A stretch of DNA of 36,800 bases from Bacteroidota bacterium. GTDB taxonomy: Bacteria > Bacteroidota > Bacteroidia > Bacteroidales > Paludibacteraceae. Shown piece by piece: positions 9,436 to 16,651 of the stretch; position 1 is the stretch's first letter, and every line of letters starts with the position of its first letter. The translations under genes and the position numbers were made by a program. The notes below the pieces were generated by a model. That model saw nothing but the letters and a program-made list of their open reading frames with translations. It was not told where the DNA came from and did not search any database. The DNA is taken from contig JAUZOM010000019.1 in assembly GCA_030706465.1 (NCBI GenBank), positions 1 to 36,800 on the forward strand, read 5' to 3'.

Positions 9436-11127
9436 TCAACGAATTTGTAGTATCTTATTGTCAAATTCTTCTTTTGGAAGGTAGGTTCTGTTTTTTGTTT
9501 TTGTCCGGTAATTATAAACGGTCGTTAATGAATATCGCATAAACTGTGAGATCTTACTTCCATCACTTATACCCAGTCGCATAAGTGCTATGATTCGTAA
9601 TTCAGGATTAAGCAATTCTCCCTTCTTCAGAACGAATCGATCATTTTCATTCAATAATTCGTTTACTTTTCCGACAAAGTCAGGGAATAATTGTAAAAAG
9701 GTATTGTCGAAATTGGCATACAACTCATTAAATTCCTCATCCATGATGTCCTGGGATTGTGTCATTAGTTTAGCATCGTTTATTTTCCCATCTTTTATCT
9801 TATTGTGTACCTTCTTACGGAAATCATCTATTTTATTGATGTATGTGGAACAAAGTTCTATAAACCGGCCGATATAAACCTCTTTAATCGTGTTTGATTC
9901 GGACAGTTCGTTGTTCGTTCTGTTTAAAATCTGATTTACCGAGGTCAGCTCATCATTCAGTTTTATTAGTTCGGCGTTTAAATGATTAAGATCGGCATTT
10001 GCAAGTTGCAGATCTCTTTTTGCTGTAGACAAGCGTTTTATTTGTTTATAAATAATAAATAGGGCAAAAACGAGCAAAATCAACAAAGAGCTTGTCAGTA
10101 TTAGATAATATTGCAATTTGGTTTTCTGCTTTTCAATTTTAGCCTGATAGGTTTTATCGATCAATGATAATATTGAGGAGCTTTGCAAACTTCTTAGTTT
10201 GGCATTATAAAACATGGTTGCGTTCCAGGAGAAACGAATATAATTATAAGCCCTGTCGATATCACCTTCTTCATACAATATCTGGGCGAGAATCATCAAA
10301 GAGGCCTGATCTTTTATAGCCGACCGGATATCGGATATGGCAGAAAGCGCAAGATAGTATTTTTGTTTATCCCTGTTTCCCTGCCATTGATAGATCATCG
10401 AACGGCGAAAAGTCACTAACGCATATTTGGGGGTACCGAATGGCGTAGTTGATAGCGAAATCTGATTCAACTTTAACGCTTCATCAAACTTGTGGGCATT
10501 ACGGGCACTATCTTCCTTTAATTGCAAATACAAAGGGTTCTCGGGTGTTATGGCCGCTTTTAAGGAGATTAATTTAGCATCAAAAACTTTCCAATAAATT
10601 TTAGATTCTCTCTTGTCCTGGGTGTAAAATGCAAGTTCACCGTATACCCGAAGGTGGGTGTTGTAATAGTCAATAAGCTTGAGATTCGATAGTCTCGACT
10701 GATCAATGCCCTCTAATAAATCGACAGCTTCTTTGTATAGTCCGATAGACCCCATTAAGTATGCCTGCTCCAGTTTACTTTCATCTTCCCTGTTTTTATC
10801 ATGAAGTCGTATCGCAATTTCTATATTCTTGTTTTGATAAAAGATAGCAGAATCGCAAATATAAGGTTTATACTCTTTGTATAACAGGGAGTTTATTTTA
10901 TATTCGGATATTGAAAAAGGTTTGACCTTACGTAATTCCTTTTTGTAATTTTCGATGCGCTTTTCCCTTTTCTGCGTATATGAGTTGGACTTTTCGATTG
11001 TGCTGTCCAACCTTAATAACAAAGATGGAAAGTCTTCATGTGAAAATAACACATTGGAGAATGAAATGAAAAGAATGAGAATATATATTTTTTTTGACGA
11101 CGTTATCTTTAATGCGCTTGACATCAT
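9436..11127 (-). CDS. DUF6377-type membrane sensor/regulator of the glycan locus
   Basis: A 563-residue protein that does not resemble a hybrid two-component or ECF regulator. A signal sequence or N-terminal membrane segment (about 12-29) is followed by a helical, TPR-like region that should be periplasmic (about 35-340). One membrane helix (YYLILTSSLLILLVFALFII) comes next, then a strong leucine heptad coiled coil (LQLANADLNHLNAELIKLND) and a cytoplasmic C-terminal domain. That domain ends in a helix-turn-helix-like segment (LNPELRIIALMRLGISDGS, then YSLTTVYNYRTKTKNR). This layout matches what I recall for DUF6377 proteins, which sit beside SusCD loci and are presumed transcriptional regulators. 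It is on the same strand, 792 bp upstream of the GH5 gene. It probably senses a glycan signal and controls the locus (inference). Confidence 0.82.
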   Translation of the reverse strand: MMSSALKITSSKKIYILILFISFSNVLFSHEDFPSLLLRLDSTIEKSNSYTQKREKRIENYKKELRKVKPFSISEYKINSLLYKEYKPYICDSAIFYQNKNIEIAIRLHDKNREDESKLEQAYLMGSIGLYKEAVDLLEGIDQSRLSNLKLIDYYNTHLRVYGELAFYTQDKRESKIYWKVFDAKLISLKAAITPENPLYLQLKEDSARNAHKFDEALKLNQISLSTTPFGTPKYALVTFRRSMIYQWQGNRDKQKYYLALSAISDIRSAIKDQASLMILAQILYEEGDIDRAYNYIRFSWNATMFYNAKLRSLQSSSILSLIDKTYQAKIEKQKTKLQYYLILTSSLLILLVFALFIIYKQIKRLSTAKRDLQLANADLNHLNAELIKLNDELTSVNQILNRTNNELSESNTIKEVYIGRFIELCSTYINKIDDFRKKVHNKIKDGKINDAKLMTQSQDIMDEEFNELYANFDNTFLQLFPDFVGKVNELLNENDRFVLKKGELLNPELRIIALMRLGISDGSKISQFMRYSLTTVYNYRTKTKNRTYLPKEEFDNKILQIR

Positions 11128-11234
11128 TTGAAGTTTATTTTTTCAGGTATAAGTGATCTGAATACAGGTTATTATTTGTTATTCGAGCAGACAGGATTTT
11201 CAACAGATAATCAAATTAAACCTTCTACATCTTG

Positions 11235-11242
11235 CAAAGTTA
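11235..11242 (-). promoter_or_regulatory. Candidate -7 promoter element for the DUF6377 regulator
   Basis: The minus strand reads TAACTTTG, an exact TAnnTTTG match about 108 bp before the start codon. A TTG-rich stretch lies about 25 bp further upstream and could serve as the -33 element. Confidence 0.5.
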
Positions 11243-11557
11243 CATAAAGTATGATGATATACAATACAATTAAATAGAAACATTATTTAAGTATAATGAG
11301 TTGCAAAGCCTCAAATGGGAACATTATTTAAGGTTTTGTGATGATAGGATGAAAAAGGAATAGGATGGTCTGAAAATGTCCTGCATCAGCTTTAATCTCG
11401 AAAAGGCCCGGATCATAAGCGGAAGCAACACATCTTCTGCCAACGGATTTTTCAGAAGAACTTCATTCAACTGGATTATGACTCTATCCAGTATTTTATG
11501 TTTTAAATTGACGTATTTTGGGGCTAATATTGATTTACAAACAAAGCGGTGTCTTTA

Positions 11558-11812
11558 AACCCGTAGGGTTAACATGATTGTAGAAATGAAGAGTAACACG
11601 GAATTTGAACCCCGTAGGGATGACATAAAAAGAGCAGGTACATAAAAGTCATGTCATATCACCTGTCGATGTGTAAGCCATCGCAAGGAACAATAAATAT
11701 CGCAAGGAAATAAAAGAAAGAAAAACCGGAAAAGAGATTGAATAATGTTATCCCTACGGGATTCTGAGACATCAGGATGGAGCTAATTACAATCATTGCA
11801 CCCCTACGGGGT
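11558..11812. repeat. REP-like array: four palindromic copies with a CCCCGTAGGGG core
   Basis: Copies lie at about 11558-11577 (AACCCGTAGGGTTAACAT), 11607-11625 (GAACCCCGTAGGGATGACA), 11744-11763 (inverted, ATCCCTACGGGAT) and 11794-11812 (inverted, ACCCCTACGGGGT). The shared consensus is AACCCCGTAGGGRTRACAT. The first two face one way and the last two the other, so the array resembles a BIME-type arrangement of extragenic palindromes. No transposase of the RAYT type is seen in the window. Confidence 0.8.
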
Positions 11813-12044
11813 TAAGAGGCGGTTATGTTATGTTTTATTACAATAATTACTACCTCCTTATTTAGTTCCGGCTTGTCCGGGTTAGGAAACTAGTCGCTAT
11901 ATGGAATGTCTTGTTATGGAACCGGATAAGCTGGTTCGATCTGCTTTTTTTAAAGAATATTTTTCCTGACAACTGTCATACCAATTTCATACCGTTGTTG
12001 TACTCCTGCAATATTCCTGCTGTTACTTTGTAATAAAAAAGAAG

Positions 12045-12905
12045 ATGTACAATCAAAAGTTTTATCCCACCATTGTAATTTCCGATGTCCACCTTGGAAC
12101 CGAATACTCCAAGACCCGGGAATTGGCCGATTTTCTAAAGACGGTGAACTGCAATACCCTTATCCTGAATGGCGACATCATTGATGGCTGGCATATCCAA
12201 AAAGGCGGCAAGGGAAGATGGAAGAAGGAACATACCGATTTCTTCAAGATCATTATGAAAATGATGGAAAACCATAATACAAAAGTCATTTATGTCCGCG
12301 GGAATCATGATGATTTTATCGATTACATAGCCCCGTTGTCCTTTGCCAATATCTCCATTGTAAAGGACTATGTTCATGAGAGGCTTGGCAAACGCTATTA
12401 CGTCGTGCACGGCGACATATTCGATAACGTGACTTCCCGGATGGTTTGGCTGGCCAGGTTAGGTGATGTCGGTTATTCATTTTTGCTTTGGGTAAACAGG
12501 ATATACAATATCCGGCGCTCGAAGAAAGGACTACCTTATTATTCCCTTTCGCAGAGCATAAAGCAGAAAGTCAAATCGGCTGTATCGTATATCTCCAACT
12601 TCGAAGAAGAGCTTGTTTCATTGGCCAGGACACGCCATGCCGACGGGATTATCTGCGGGCATATCCACCAGCCTGCCGACCGGATGATGGATGGCATTCA
12701 CTATCTCAATTCGGGAGATTGGGTGGAAAGCATGTCTGCCTTACTGGAGCATGAAGATGGAACCTGGGAGGTGTACCGGCACAATAATCAGCTATTAAAA
12801 GCGGAAATGGAAGCGGAATCGGAACCGGGATATAGCCATGTTGAATCTTCCGGGAAAGGACTTCGGGTAGCATTTGCCAACAATTTCTTTAATCCTTTTT
12901 TCTAA
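12045..12905 (+). CDS. COG2908/LpxH-like metallophosphoesterase (putative UDP-2,3-diacylglucosamine diphosphatase family)
   Basis: A 286-residue soluble protein with a complete calcineurin-like metal site: DVHLG (Asp14, His16), GDIIDGW (Asp44), RGNHDD (Asn87, His88), VHGD (His122) and GHIHQP (His206, His208). Family members hydrolyse the pyrophosphate of UDP-2,3-diacylglucosamine in lipid A synthesis, but many in this broad COG2908 group are annotated by similarity only, so I leave the symbol blank. There is no signal peptide, which suits a cytosolic or inner-membrane-associated enzyme. A near-consensus -7 motif (TTACTTTG) lies at 12023-12030. A glycosyltransferase follows 209 bp downstream on the same strand, which suggests that the pair works on a glycolipid (inference). 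Confidence 0.87.
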   Translation: MYNQKFYPTIVISDVHLGTEYSKTRELADFLKTVNCNTLILNGDIIDGWHIQKGGKGRWKKEHTDFFKIIMKMMENHNTKVIYVRGNHDDFIDYIAPLSFANISIVKDYVHERLGKRYYVVHGDIFDNVTSRMVWLARLGDVGYSFLLWVNRIYNIRRSKKGLPYYSLSQSIKQKVKSAVSYISNFEEELVSLARTRHADGIICGHIHQPADRMMDGIHYLNSGDWVESMSALLEHEDGTWEVYRHNNQLLKAEMEAESEPGYSHVESSGKGLRVAFANNFFNPFF

Positions 12906-12907
12906 GT

Positions 12908-13097
12908 ATACTTTACCAAAATAAAGAACGAACCACAATAGACACAATAGAAATAATGTTTTCAGTCATCTTCCTGAATTGACAATTTTAAAATGCCGAT
13001 CGATATTTTTTTAGTGTGTTCTTTTTTATTTTGTTTTTGTGTCCTATTGTGACTATTGTGGTTTGAATTAGTTGTGTTTTTTAATTTAGTAAAGTAG
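12908..13097. repeat. Inverted-repeat (MITE-like) intergenic element
   Basis: The left arm AACCACAATAGACACAATAG (12931-12950) is matched by the inverse CTATTGTGACTATTGTGGTT at 13044-13063, 19 of 20 positions. Each arm is itself a near-tandem of a CACAATAG unit. Outside the arms a second, weaker inverted match occurs (CTTTACCAAA at 12911 against TTTAGTAAAG near 13086). The AT-rich centre carries no gene. The structure resembles a miniature inverted-repeat element; no target-site duplication was established. Confidence 0.65.
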
Positions 13098-13114
13098 AAC
13101 TAAATATCGGTTCA

Positions 13115-14218
13115 ATGAAATATTTATTTGTAATACAAGGTGAGGGAAGGGGCCATTTTACACAGGCCCTGAGTTTGAAAGCTATGCTCGAACGTGATGG
13201 TCACGAGGTGGTGGCAGTAATGGTCGGCGGAAGTGCCAAACGTACCTTGCCTGTTTTCTTTGCGCAAAAGATAAGCAGCGAAATCATTCAGTTTCAAAGT
13301 CCTAATTTTTTGCCGACTCCCAAAGGAAAGCACTCCCCCCTGTTAACCAGCATCCTGTACAACCTGTTGCTGTTGCCGGTTTATATGCACAGCCTGCTGA
13401 CAATACGCCGAACAATTCGCAACCACCAACCCGACGTGGTGATAAACTTTTATGAATTGTTGTGCGGCTTTACCTATGGATTGTTTAATCCGGAGCCGCC
13501 CATGATCAATGTGGCTCATCAGTATTATTTCCTGACCCCCGCTTTCCAGTATACCGGGAAGGATAAAGGCCGGTTCGGGTTGCTGAATTTTTACTCAAGG
13601 CTTACGGCCCTGAACTCGACGAAGATACTCGCACTTTCTTTCCGCCCGGATGCTGATTTTCAACAAGGGAAAATAGTGATTGTTCCACCCCTGCTGCGTC
13701 AGGAAGTCCTGCAACAGGAAGTAACCGATGGGGATTATATTCACGGCTATATGCTGAATAGCGGTTTTGCCTCCGAACTGGCAACCTGGAGTGAAAATCA
13801 TCCCCAACAGCCTCTTCGTTTCTTCTGGGATAAAAAAAAAGCCAACGAAACCGAAAAGCTAACGCCTTCACTCACCCTTCATAGACTGAGCGATACGCTT
13901 TTTCTGCGGACTATGGCGGGCTGCAAAGCCTATGCCACTACCGGTGGATTTGAATCGGTCTGCGAAGCGATGTATCTGCAAAAAGCCGTACTGATGGTAC
14001 CCACCCATATTGAGCAGGAATGCAATGTAATGGATGCACTTCGCTCGGGGGCCGGAGTGGCTGGGACCGAATTTAACCTGGACTTGTTGCTCGATTTTAT
14101 TCCAACCTATCGCAAATCCAGGGAGTTCAACTACTGGGTTCGCCAGGCTGGGTCCCTGTTTTTGTCCGAATTAACCGGAATTGAGTGTGAAGGCTCCGAA
14201 GCGGTTGCCTTGCTGTAA
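13115..14218 (+). CDS. GT-B fold glycosyltransferase (MurG/MJ1255-like)
   Basis: A 367-residue protein beginning MKYLFVIQGEGRGHFTQAL, the glycine-rich first strand and loop typical of GT-B glycosyltransferases of the MurG/MGD type; the call GEGRGHFTQA is close to the MJ1255-like family. In the C-terminal half, ATTGGFESVCEAMYLQKAVL followed by PTHIEQECNVMDALRSGAGV matches the nucleotide-sugar-binding segment (Gly-Gly, Glu and the His-Glu-Gln region). There is no signal peptide and only a short hydrophobic stretch (LLTSILYNLLLLPVYMHSLL, about 76-95) that may touch the membrane. The donor and acceptor are unknown. It follows the LpxH-like phosphoesterase, which points to glycolipid or surface-glycan synthesis (inference). 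A strong terminator follows the stop codon. Confidence 0.8.
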   Translation: MKYLFVIQGEGRGHFTQALSLKAMLERDGHEVVAVMVGGSAKRTLPVFFAQKISSEIIQFQSPNFLPTPKGKHSPLLTSILYNLLLLPVYMHSLLTIRRTIRNHQPDVVINFYELLCGFTYGLFNPEPPMINVAHQYYFLTPAFQYTGKDKGRFGLLNFYSRLTALNSTKILALSFRPDADFQQGKIVIVPPLLRQEVLQQEVTDGDYIHGYMLNSGFASELATWSENHPQQPLRFFWDKKKANETEKLTPSLTLHRLSDTLFLRTMAGCKAYATTGGFESVCEAMYLQKAVLMVPTHIEQECNVMDALRSGAGVAGTEFNLDLLLDFIPTYRKSREFNYWVRQAGSLFLSELTGIECEGSEAVALL

Positions 14219-14259
14219 CAAATTTCTTTAATTTTGTTTATTCTTCTTTTTAATTGCGG

Positions 14260-14290
14260 AAGCTGCCTTTTTGTAAAGGCAGCTTTTTTT
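14260..14290 (+). terminator. Intrinsic terminator after the glycosyltransferase gene
   Basis: A perfect 11-bp stem (AAGCTGCCTTT and AAAGGCAGCTT) closes a 4-nt loop and is followed by a run of T. It lies about 40 bp after the stop codon at 14218. Confidence 0.9.
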
Positions 14291-14620
14291 AGAGAACGGG
14301 GTTGAATTCTTACACTTTTTAATTCTACATCCTGGGATGCACTAATTTAAACTTATAAAAAAGATGGTTTTGCCGGATAGCTTGAGGAAGATCGATCATT
14401 CTACTATTAAAGGTCTATGGAATTGGATATTTTATTATCAGCGTCCTCTTTCGGGCGAATATTCCATTCAGCCCATTCGTTGAATGACTCGTAAATTATT
14501 CTTTTTCAAGTCCTTTATATATTATTCTTTTAATCCCGGGTATGGCTCCGCCGACACAATGCTTCCTCGAATCCCTTCCATTGCTTATTCTTAGCGTAGA
14601 GTTACTTTGTTGAGGGTTCA

Positions 14621-14706
14621 GTTAGGGTTCAGATAGGGTTCGGTTAGGGTTTAGATAGGGTTCGGTTAGGTAAACCTATCTGAACCCTAACCGAACCCTA
14701 TCTAAA
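14621..14706. repeat. 22-bp tandem repeat merging into a 68-nt imperfect palindrome
   Basis: Two 22-bp units, GTTAGGGTTCAGATAGGG plus TTCG and the same with one C to T change (14621-14642 and 14643-14664), are followed by a partial third. From there the sequence turns back on itself around AGGTAAACCT (14668-14677). The right arm carries inverted copies of the same words (ACCCTAACCGAACCCTATCT). The stem has a few mismatches and wobble pairs. The TTAGGG words recall telomere repeats, but only by chance in this context. Confidence 0.75.
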
Positions 14707-14707
14707 G

Positions 14708-14748
14708 TCTTTCCAATTTCGCTTTATACCTAAAACGGAAGTATATTA
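14708..14748 (+). repeat. Dispersed 41-bp intergenic module, copy 2
   Basis: Begins TCTTTCCAATTTCG, continues CTTTATACCTAAAACGGA and ends AGTATATTA. It abuts the palindrome at 14639-14706, just as copy 1 lies next to the palindrome at 9025-9066. Confidence 0.7.
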
Positions 14749-15031
14749 AGCTACGTCAGAGGAAGGCTAAAGAAACAAAGAACAAAGATCATGATCCCCT
14801 TTTTCTTTCGTTCATCACCGGTTAATGGTTAGAAGAAAACGAAATGATAGATAGAACGAAATACAAGGAAAAAGGTAGAGAAAAATAGAAAATGATAAAC
14901 TGAAAATGACAGAGGGGTTGCTCCTTGGTTTTGGGCATTTTTAATCCGGTCGGCCGGGCCCGGCAAAACAGAACATTTGGAGTATAAGGAATGTTATAAT
15001 TGTTTTACATTGAATAAATTAGAATGTAGTT

Positions 15032-15523
15032 ATGAACAGGTTGGAATTAGTAAGAACTGAGATTGATTCTATTTTATTGAATCAGGAAAATGTGAATGTG
15101 CGCCCGGAAGGATATATCCATTTGTACGGGGTGGCCCAGAATTGTACGCTGCTGGCTGTTAAAAGGGGACTCGATGTTGAACTATGTACGATCATTGGTT
15201 TATTGCACGATATCTATACTTACAAATATGAGTATGTGAAAGACCATGCGCTGTTGGGAGCTGTTGAAGCGGAAAACCTGTTGAGGGACCTGGAGATTTT
15301 CACCGATGAAGAAATAGAAATTGTGCGCAATGCTATCAGCCATCATAGTGATAAGAAAACAAAGCACGATAAATACAGTGAATTGATAACGGATGCCGAT
15401 CTGTTGCATAACTCACTCTATATGGCTTCATTCGAGATCAAGCACCGGAAAAGGTTAAAGAAGATATTGAAGGGCTTGGGGATAAAGATAAAACTGAAGA
15501 AATTCAACGAAGAAAACGACTAA
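15032..15523 (+). CDS. HD-domain phosphohydrolase-like protein
   Basis: A 163-residue soluble protein with an HD-type metal site: His30 (GYIHLYGVAQ), His59-Asp60 in GLLHDIYTY and a late aspartate in ITDADLLHN (Asp121 or Asp123); HH at 104-105 may also bind metal. HD proteins hydrolyse phosphate bonds in nucleotides or related compounds; the substrate here cannot be told. The C-terminus is rich in lysine (KHRKRLKKILKGLGIKIKLK). A CHAD-domain gene follows after 35 bp on the same strand and is probably co-transcribed. The pairing suggests a role in polyphosphate or nucleotide phosphate metabolism (inference). Confidence 0.8.
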   Translation: MNRLELVRTEIDSILLNQENVNVRPEGYIHLYGVAQNCTLLAVKRGLDVELCTIIGLLHDIYTYKYEYVKDHALLGAVEAENLLRDLEIFTDEEIEIVRNAISHHSDKKTKHDKYSELITDADLLHNSLYMASFEIKHRKRLKKILKGLGIKIKLKKFNEEND

Positions 15524-15558
15524 AGGAATAAGTAAACAGGTTACAATAAAAAAATAAG

Positions 15559-16317
15559 GTGATGAACCAACTTGTCAAAAAATATAATTCATTTGTCCGG
15601 GGATATCGTGAAATCGAGAAAGAGACAACGGAAAATGAAATACACGATAAAAGAGTCACCCTGAGGCGTATTTTCCCGATCCTGGCTGCCTATAGGATAA
15701 AACCGTCGAAGGTAAAAAACGGGGAAGAGGCCTTTCATCTTTTCGGGAAGCTGCGTGACGTTCAGGTTCAGCGATTGAAGTTGGAGCGTATCGACCGGAC
15801 TCCGGAAATAACGGAATATCTTGTATTTTTAAAGAAACGGGAGTTAAAGCTTCAGGGAAAGGTGCGAAAATTCTGCAACAGGAAAAAACTGAAATTCCCT
15901 GTTTTAAAAAAAAAGTCGGACATTGATAACCTGAGGATTGTGGATAAAGCCGGCAAAATGCTCAACAAACTCATTGCCAGGATGCATTCGGGAAGCATTG
16001 ATGATGCCCGGGATATCCACAAAATAAGAATAGAGTTTAAGAAATTCAGGTATGTAGTCGAGATTCTGTCGTATATTGAAAATATTGATGAAGCGAAGCT
16101 GGAAGAAATGAAACTCTATCAGGATCGGCTTGGTGAGATACATGACTATGAGGTGTTGATGGATGGAATCAGAAAGTATTTCAGAAAAGGGAAGCCGAAT
16201 GCGGAAGAAATCATCGAACAGTTTGAAAAAGAACAGGACCGTCTGATTGTGGGCTTTGAGAATGACATAGAAGCTTGCATTGTCCTTTGCCGCGAGGTAC
16301 TCATAAAGAAGGGATAG
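15559..16317 (+). CDS. CHAD-domain protein (candidate polyphosphate binder)
   Basis: A 252-residue all-helical, very basic protein with the two conserved half-repeats of CHAD domains: EIHDKRVTLRRIFPI (His29, Arg32, Arg36, Arg37) and DIHKIRIEFKKFRYVVE (His154, Arg157, Lys161, Lys162, Arg164), each followed by a helical hairpin. A closing LGEIHDYEVL segment (191-200) matches the usual LGDLHD motif. CHAD domains bind polyphosphate through these basic residues and often localise to polyphosphate granules. Unlike many relatives there is no fused CYTH/thiamine-triphosphatase domain. It follows the HD gene closely and ends before a strong terminator, so HD-CHAD looks like a two-gene operon. Confidence 0.88.
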   Translation: MMNQLVKKYNSFVRGYREIEKETTENEIHDKRVTLRRIFPILAAYRIKPSKVKNGEEAFHLFGKLRDVQVQRLKLERIDRTPEITEYLVFLKKRELKLQGKVRKFCNRKKLKFPVLKKKSDIDNLRIVDKAGKMLNKLIARMHSGSIDDARDIHKIRIEFKKFRYVVEILSYIENIDEAKLEEMKLYQDRLGEIHDYEVLMDGIRKYFRKGKPNAEEIIEQFEKEQDRLIVGFENDIEACIVLCREVLIKKG

Positions 16318-16340
16318 TACGGTTTTTATATATCTTTTTT

Positions 16341-16384
16341 GCCTAAACCCATATTCGTGATCAATATGGGTTTAGGCATTTTTT
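16341..16384 (+). terminator. Intrinsic terminator after the HD-CHAD operon
   Basis: A perfect 15-bp stem (GCCTAAACCCATATT and AATATGGGTTTAGGC) with a 7-nt loop is followed by ATTTTTT. It begins 24 bp after the CHAD stop codon. Confidence 0.93.
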
Positions 16385-16622
16385 GTAGCTGTTTTCTCCA
16401 ATATACAAGGAAATATAATTCAAAAACCGGACAATTTAGTTCCTGAGAATAGAGCTTTGTCTAATCGGTTAAAATCATATAAATACCGGGAAACGAATTA
16501 TCGCAACTCCTGATTTCCTTCATTCATAATTCTTTCCGGTTGAATTTAATAATTGTAATATAAATATAATACAGATAGCGGGCATTTAATAGATCTGAAA
16601 TCTATCTGAAACAACTTAATTC

Positions 16623-16630
16623 TACTTTTG
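16623..16630 (+). promoter_or_regulatory. Candidate -7 promoter element for the TonB-receptor cluster
   Basis: TACTTTTG is an exact TAnnTTTG match 21 bp before the receptor start codon. This would leave a leader of only about 15 nt. It is the only good promoter match seen upstream of the four-gene run. Confidence 0.5.
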
Positions 16631-16651
16631 CCACATATATAAACAGGCAGA

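Larger units (their letters stand above)
11128..12044. other. Long repeat-bearing intergenic region between divergent genes
   Basis: 917 bp between the DUF6377 gene (minus) and the LpxH-like gene (plus). It holds the regulator's promoter, a 13-bp direct repeat (AACATTATTTAAG at 11279-11291 and 11319-11331), four copies of a REP-like palindrome (11558-11812), and an 11-bp direct repeat ATCGCAAGGAA (11680-11690 and 11699-11709). No credible gene is present. Confidence 0.7.
14219..15031. other. Long intergenic region carrying a tandem/palindromic repeat
   Basis: 813 bp with no credible gene. It contains the glycosyltransferase terminator, a 22-bp tandem repeat merging into a large palindrome (14621-14706), and copy 2 of the dispersed 41-bp module (14708-14748). 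The segments 14300-14600 and 14760-15010 show no motif I can name. Confidence 0.7.
16318..16651. other. Intergenic region upstream of the TonB-receptor cluster
   Basis: 334 bp with the CHAD terminator at its left end and a promoter-like motif at its right end. The AT-rich middle (16390-16610) shows nothing else. Confidence 0.7.

Noticed and set aside
11376-11558. 60-codon open frame in the 11.1-12.0 kb intergenic region, and a roughly 73-codon frame on the opposite strand that looks slightly protein-like
   Set aside because: The plus frame has no motif and borders the REP array. The minus frame (containing LLKNPLAEDVLLPLMIRAF) has no start codon in a sensible place and no family I recognise, so it may at most be a decayed remnant.
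11558-11812. Regularly repeated CCCCGTAGGGG words as a CRISPR array
   Set aside because: The repeats are short, differ in sequence, lie in both orientations and are unevenly spaced; no cas gene is present.
14621-14706. Telomere-like TTAGGG words suggesting a linear replicon end or telomere resolution site
   Set aside because: The repeats are internal, flanked by ordinary genes, and are better explained as an intergenic palindromic element; nothing else suggests a linear replicon.
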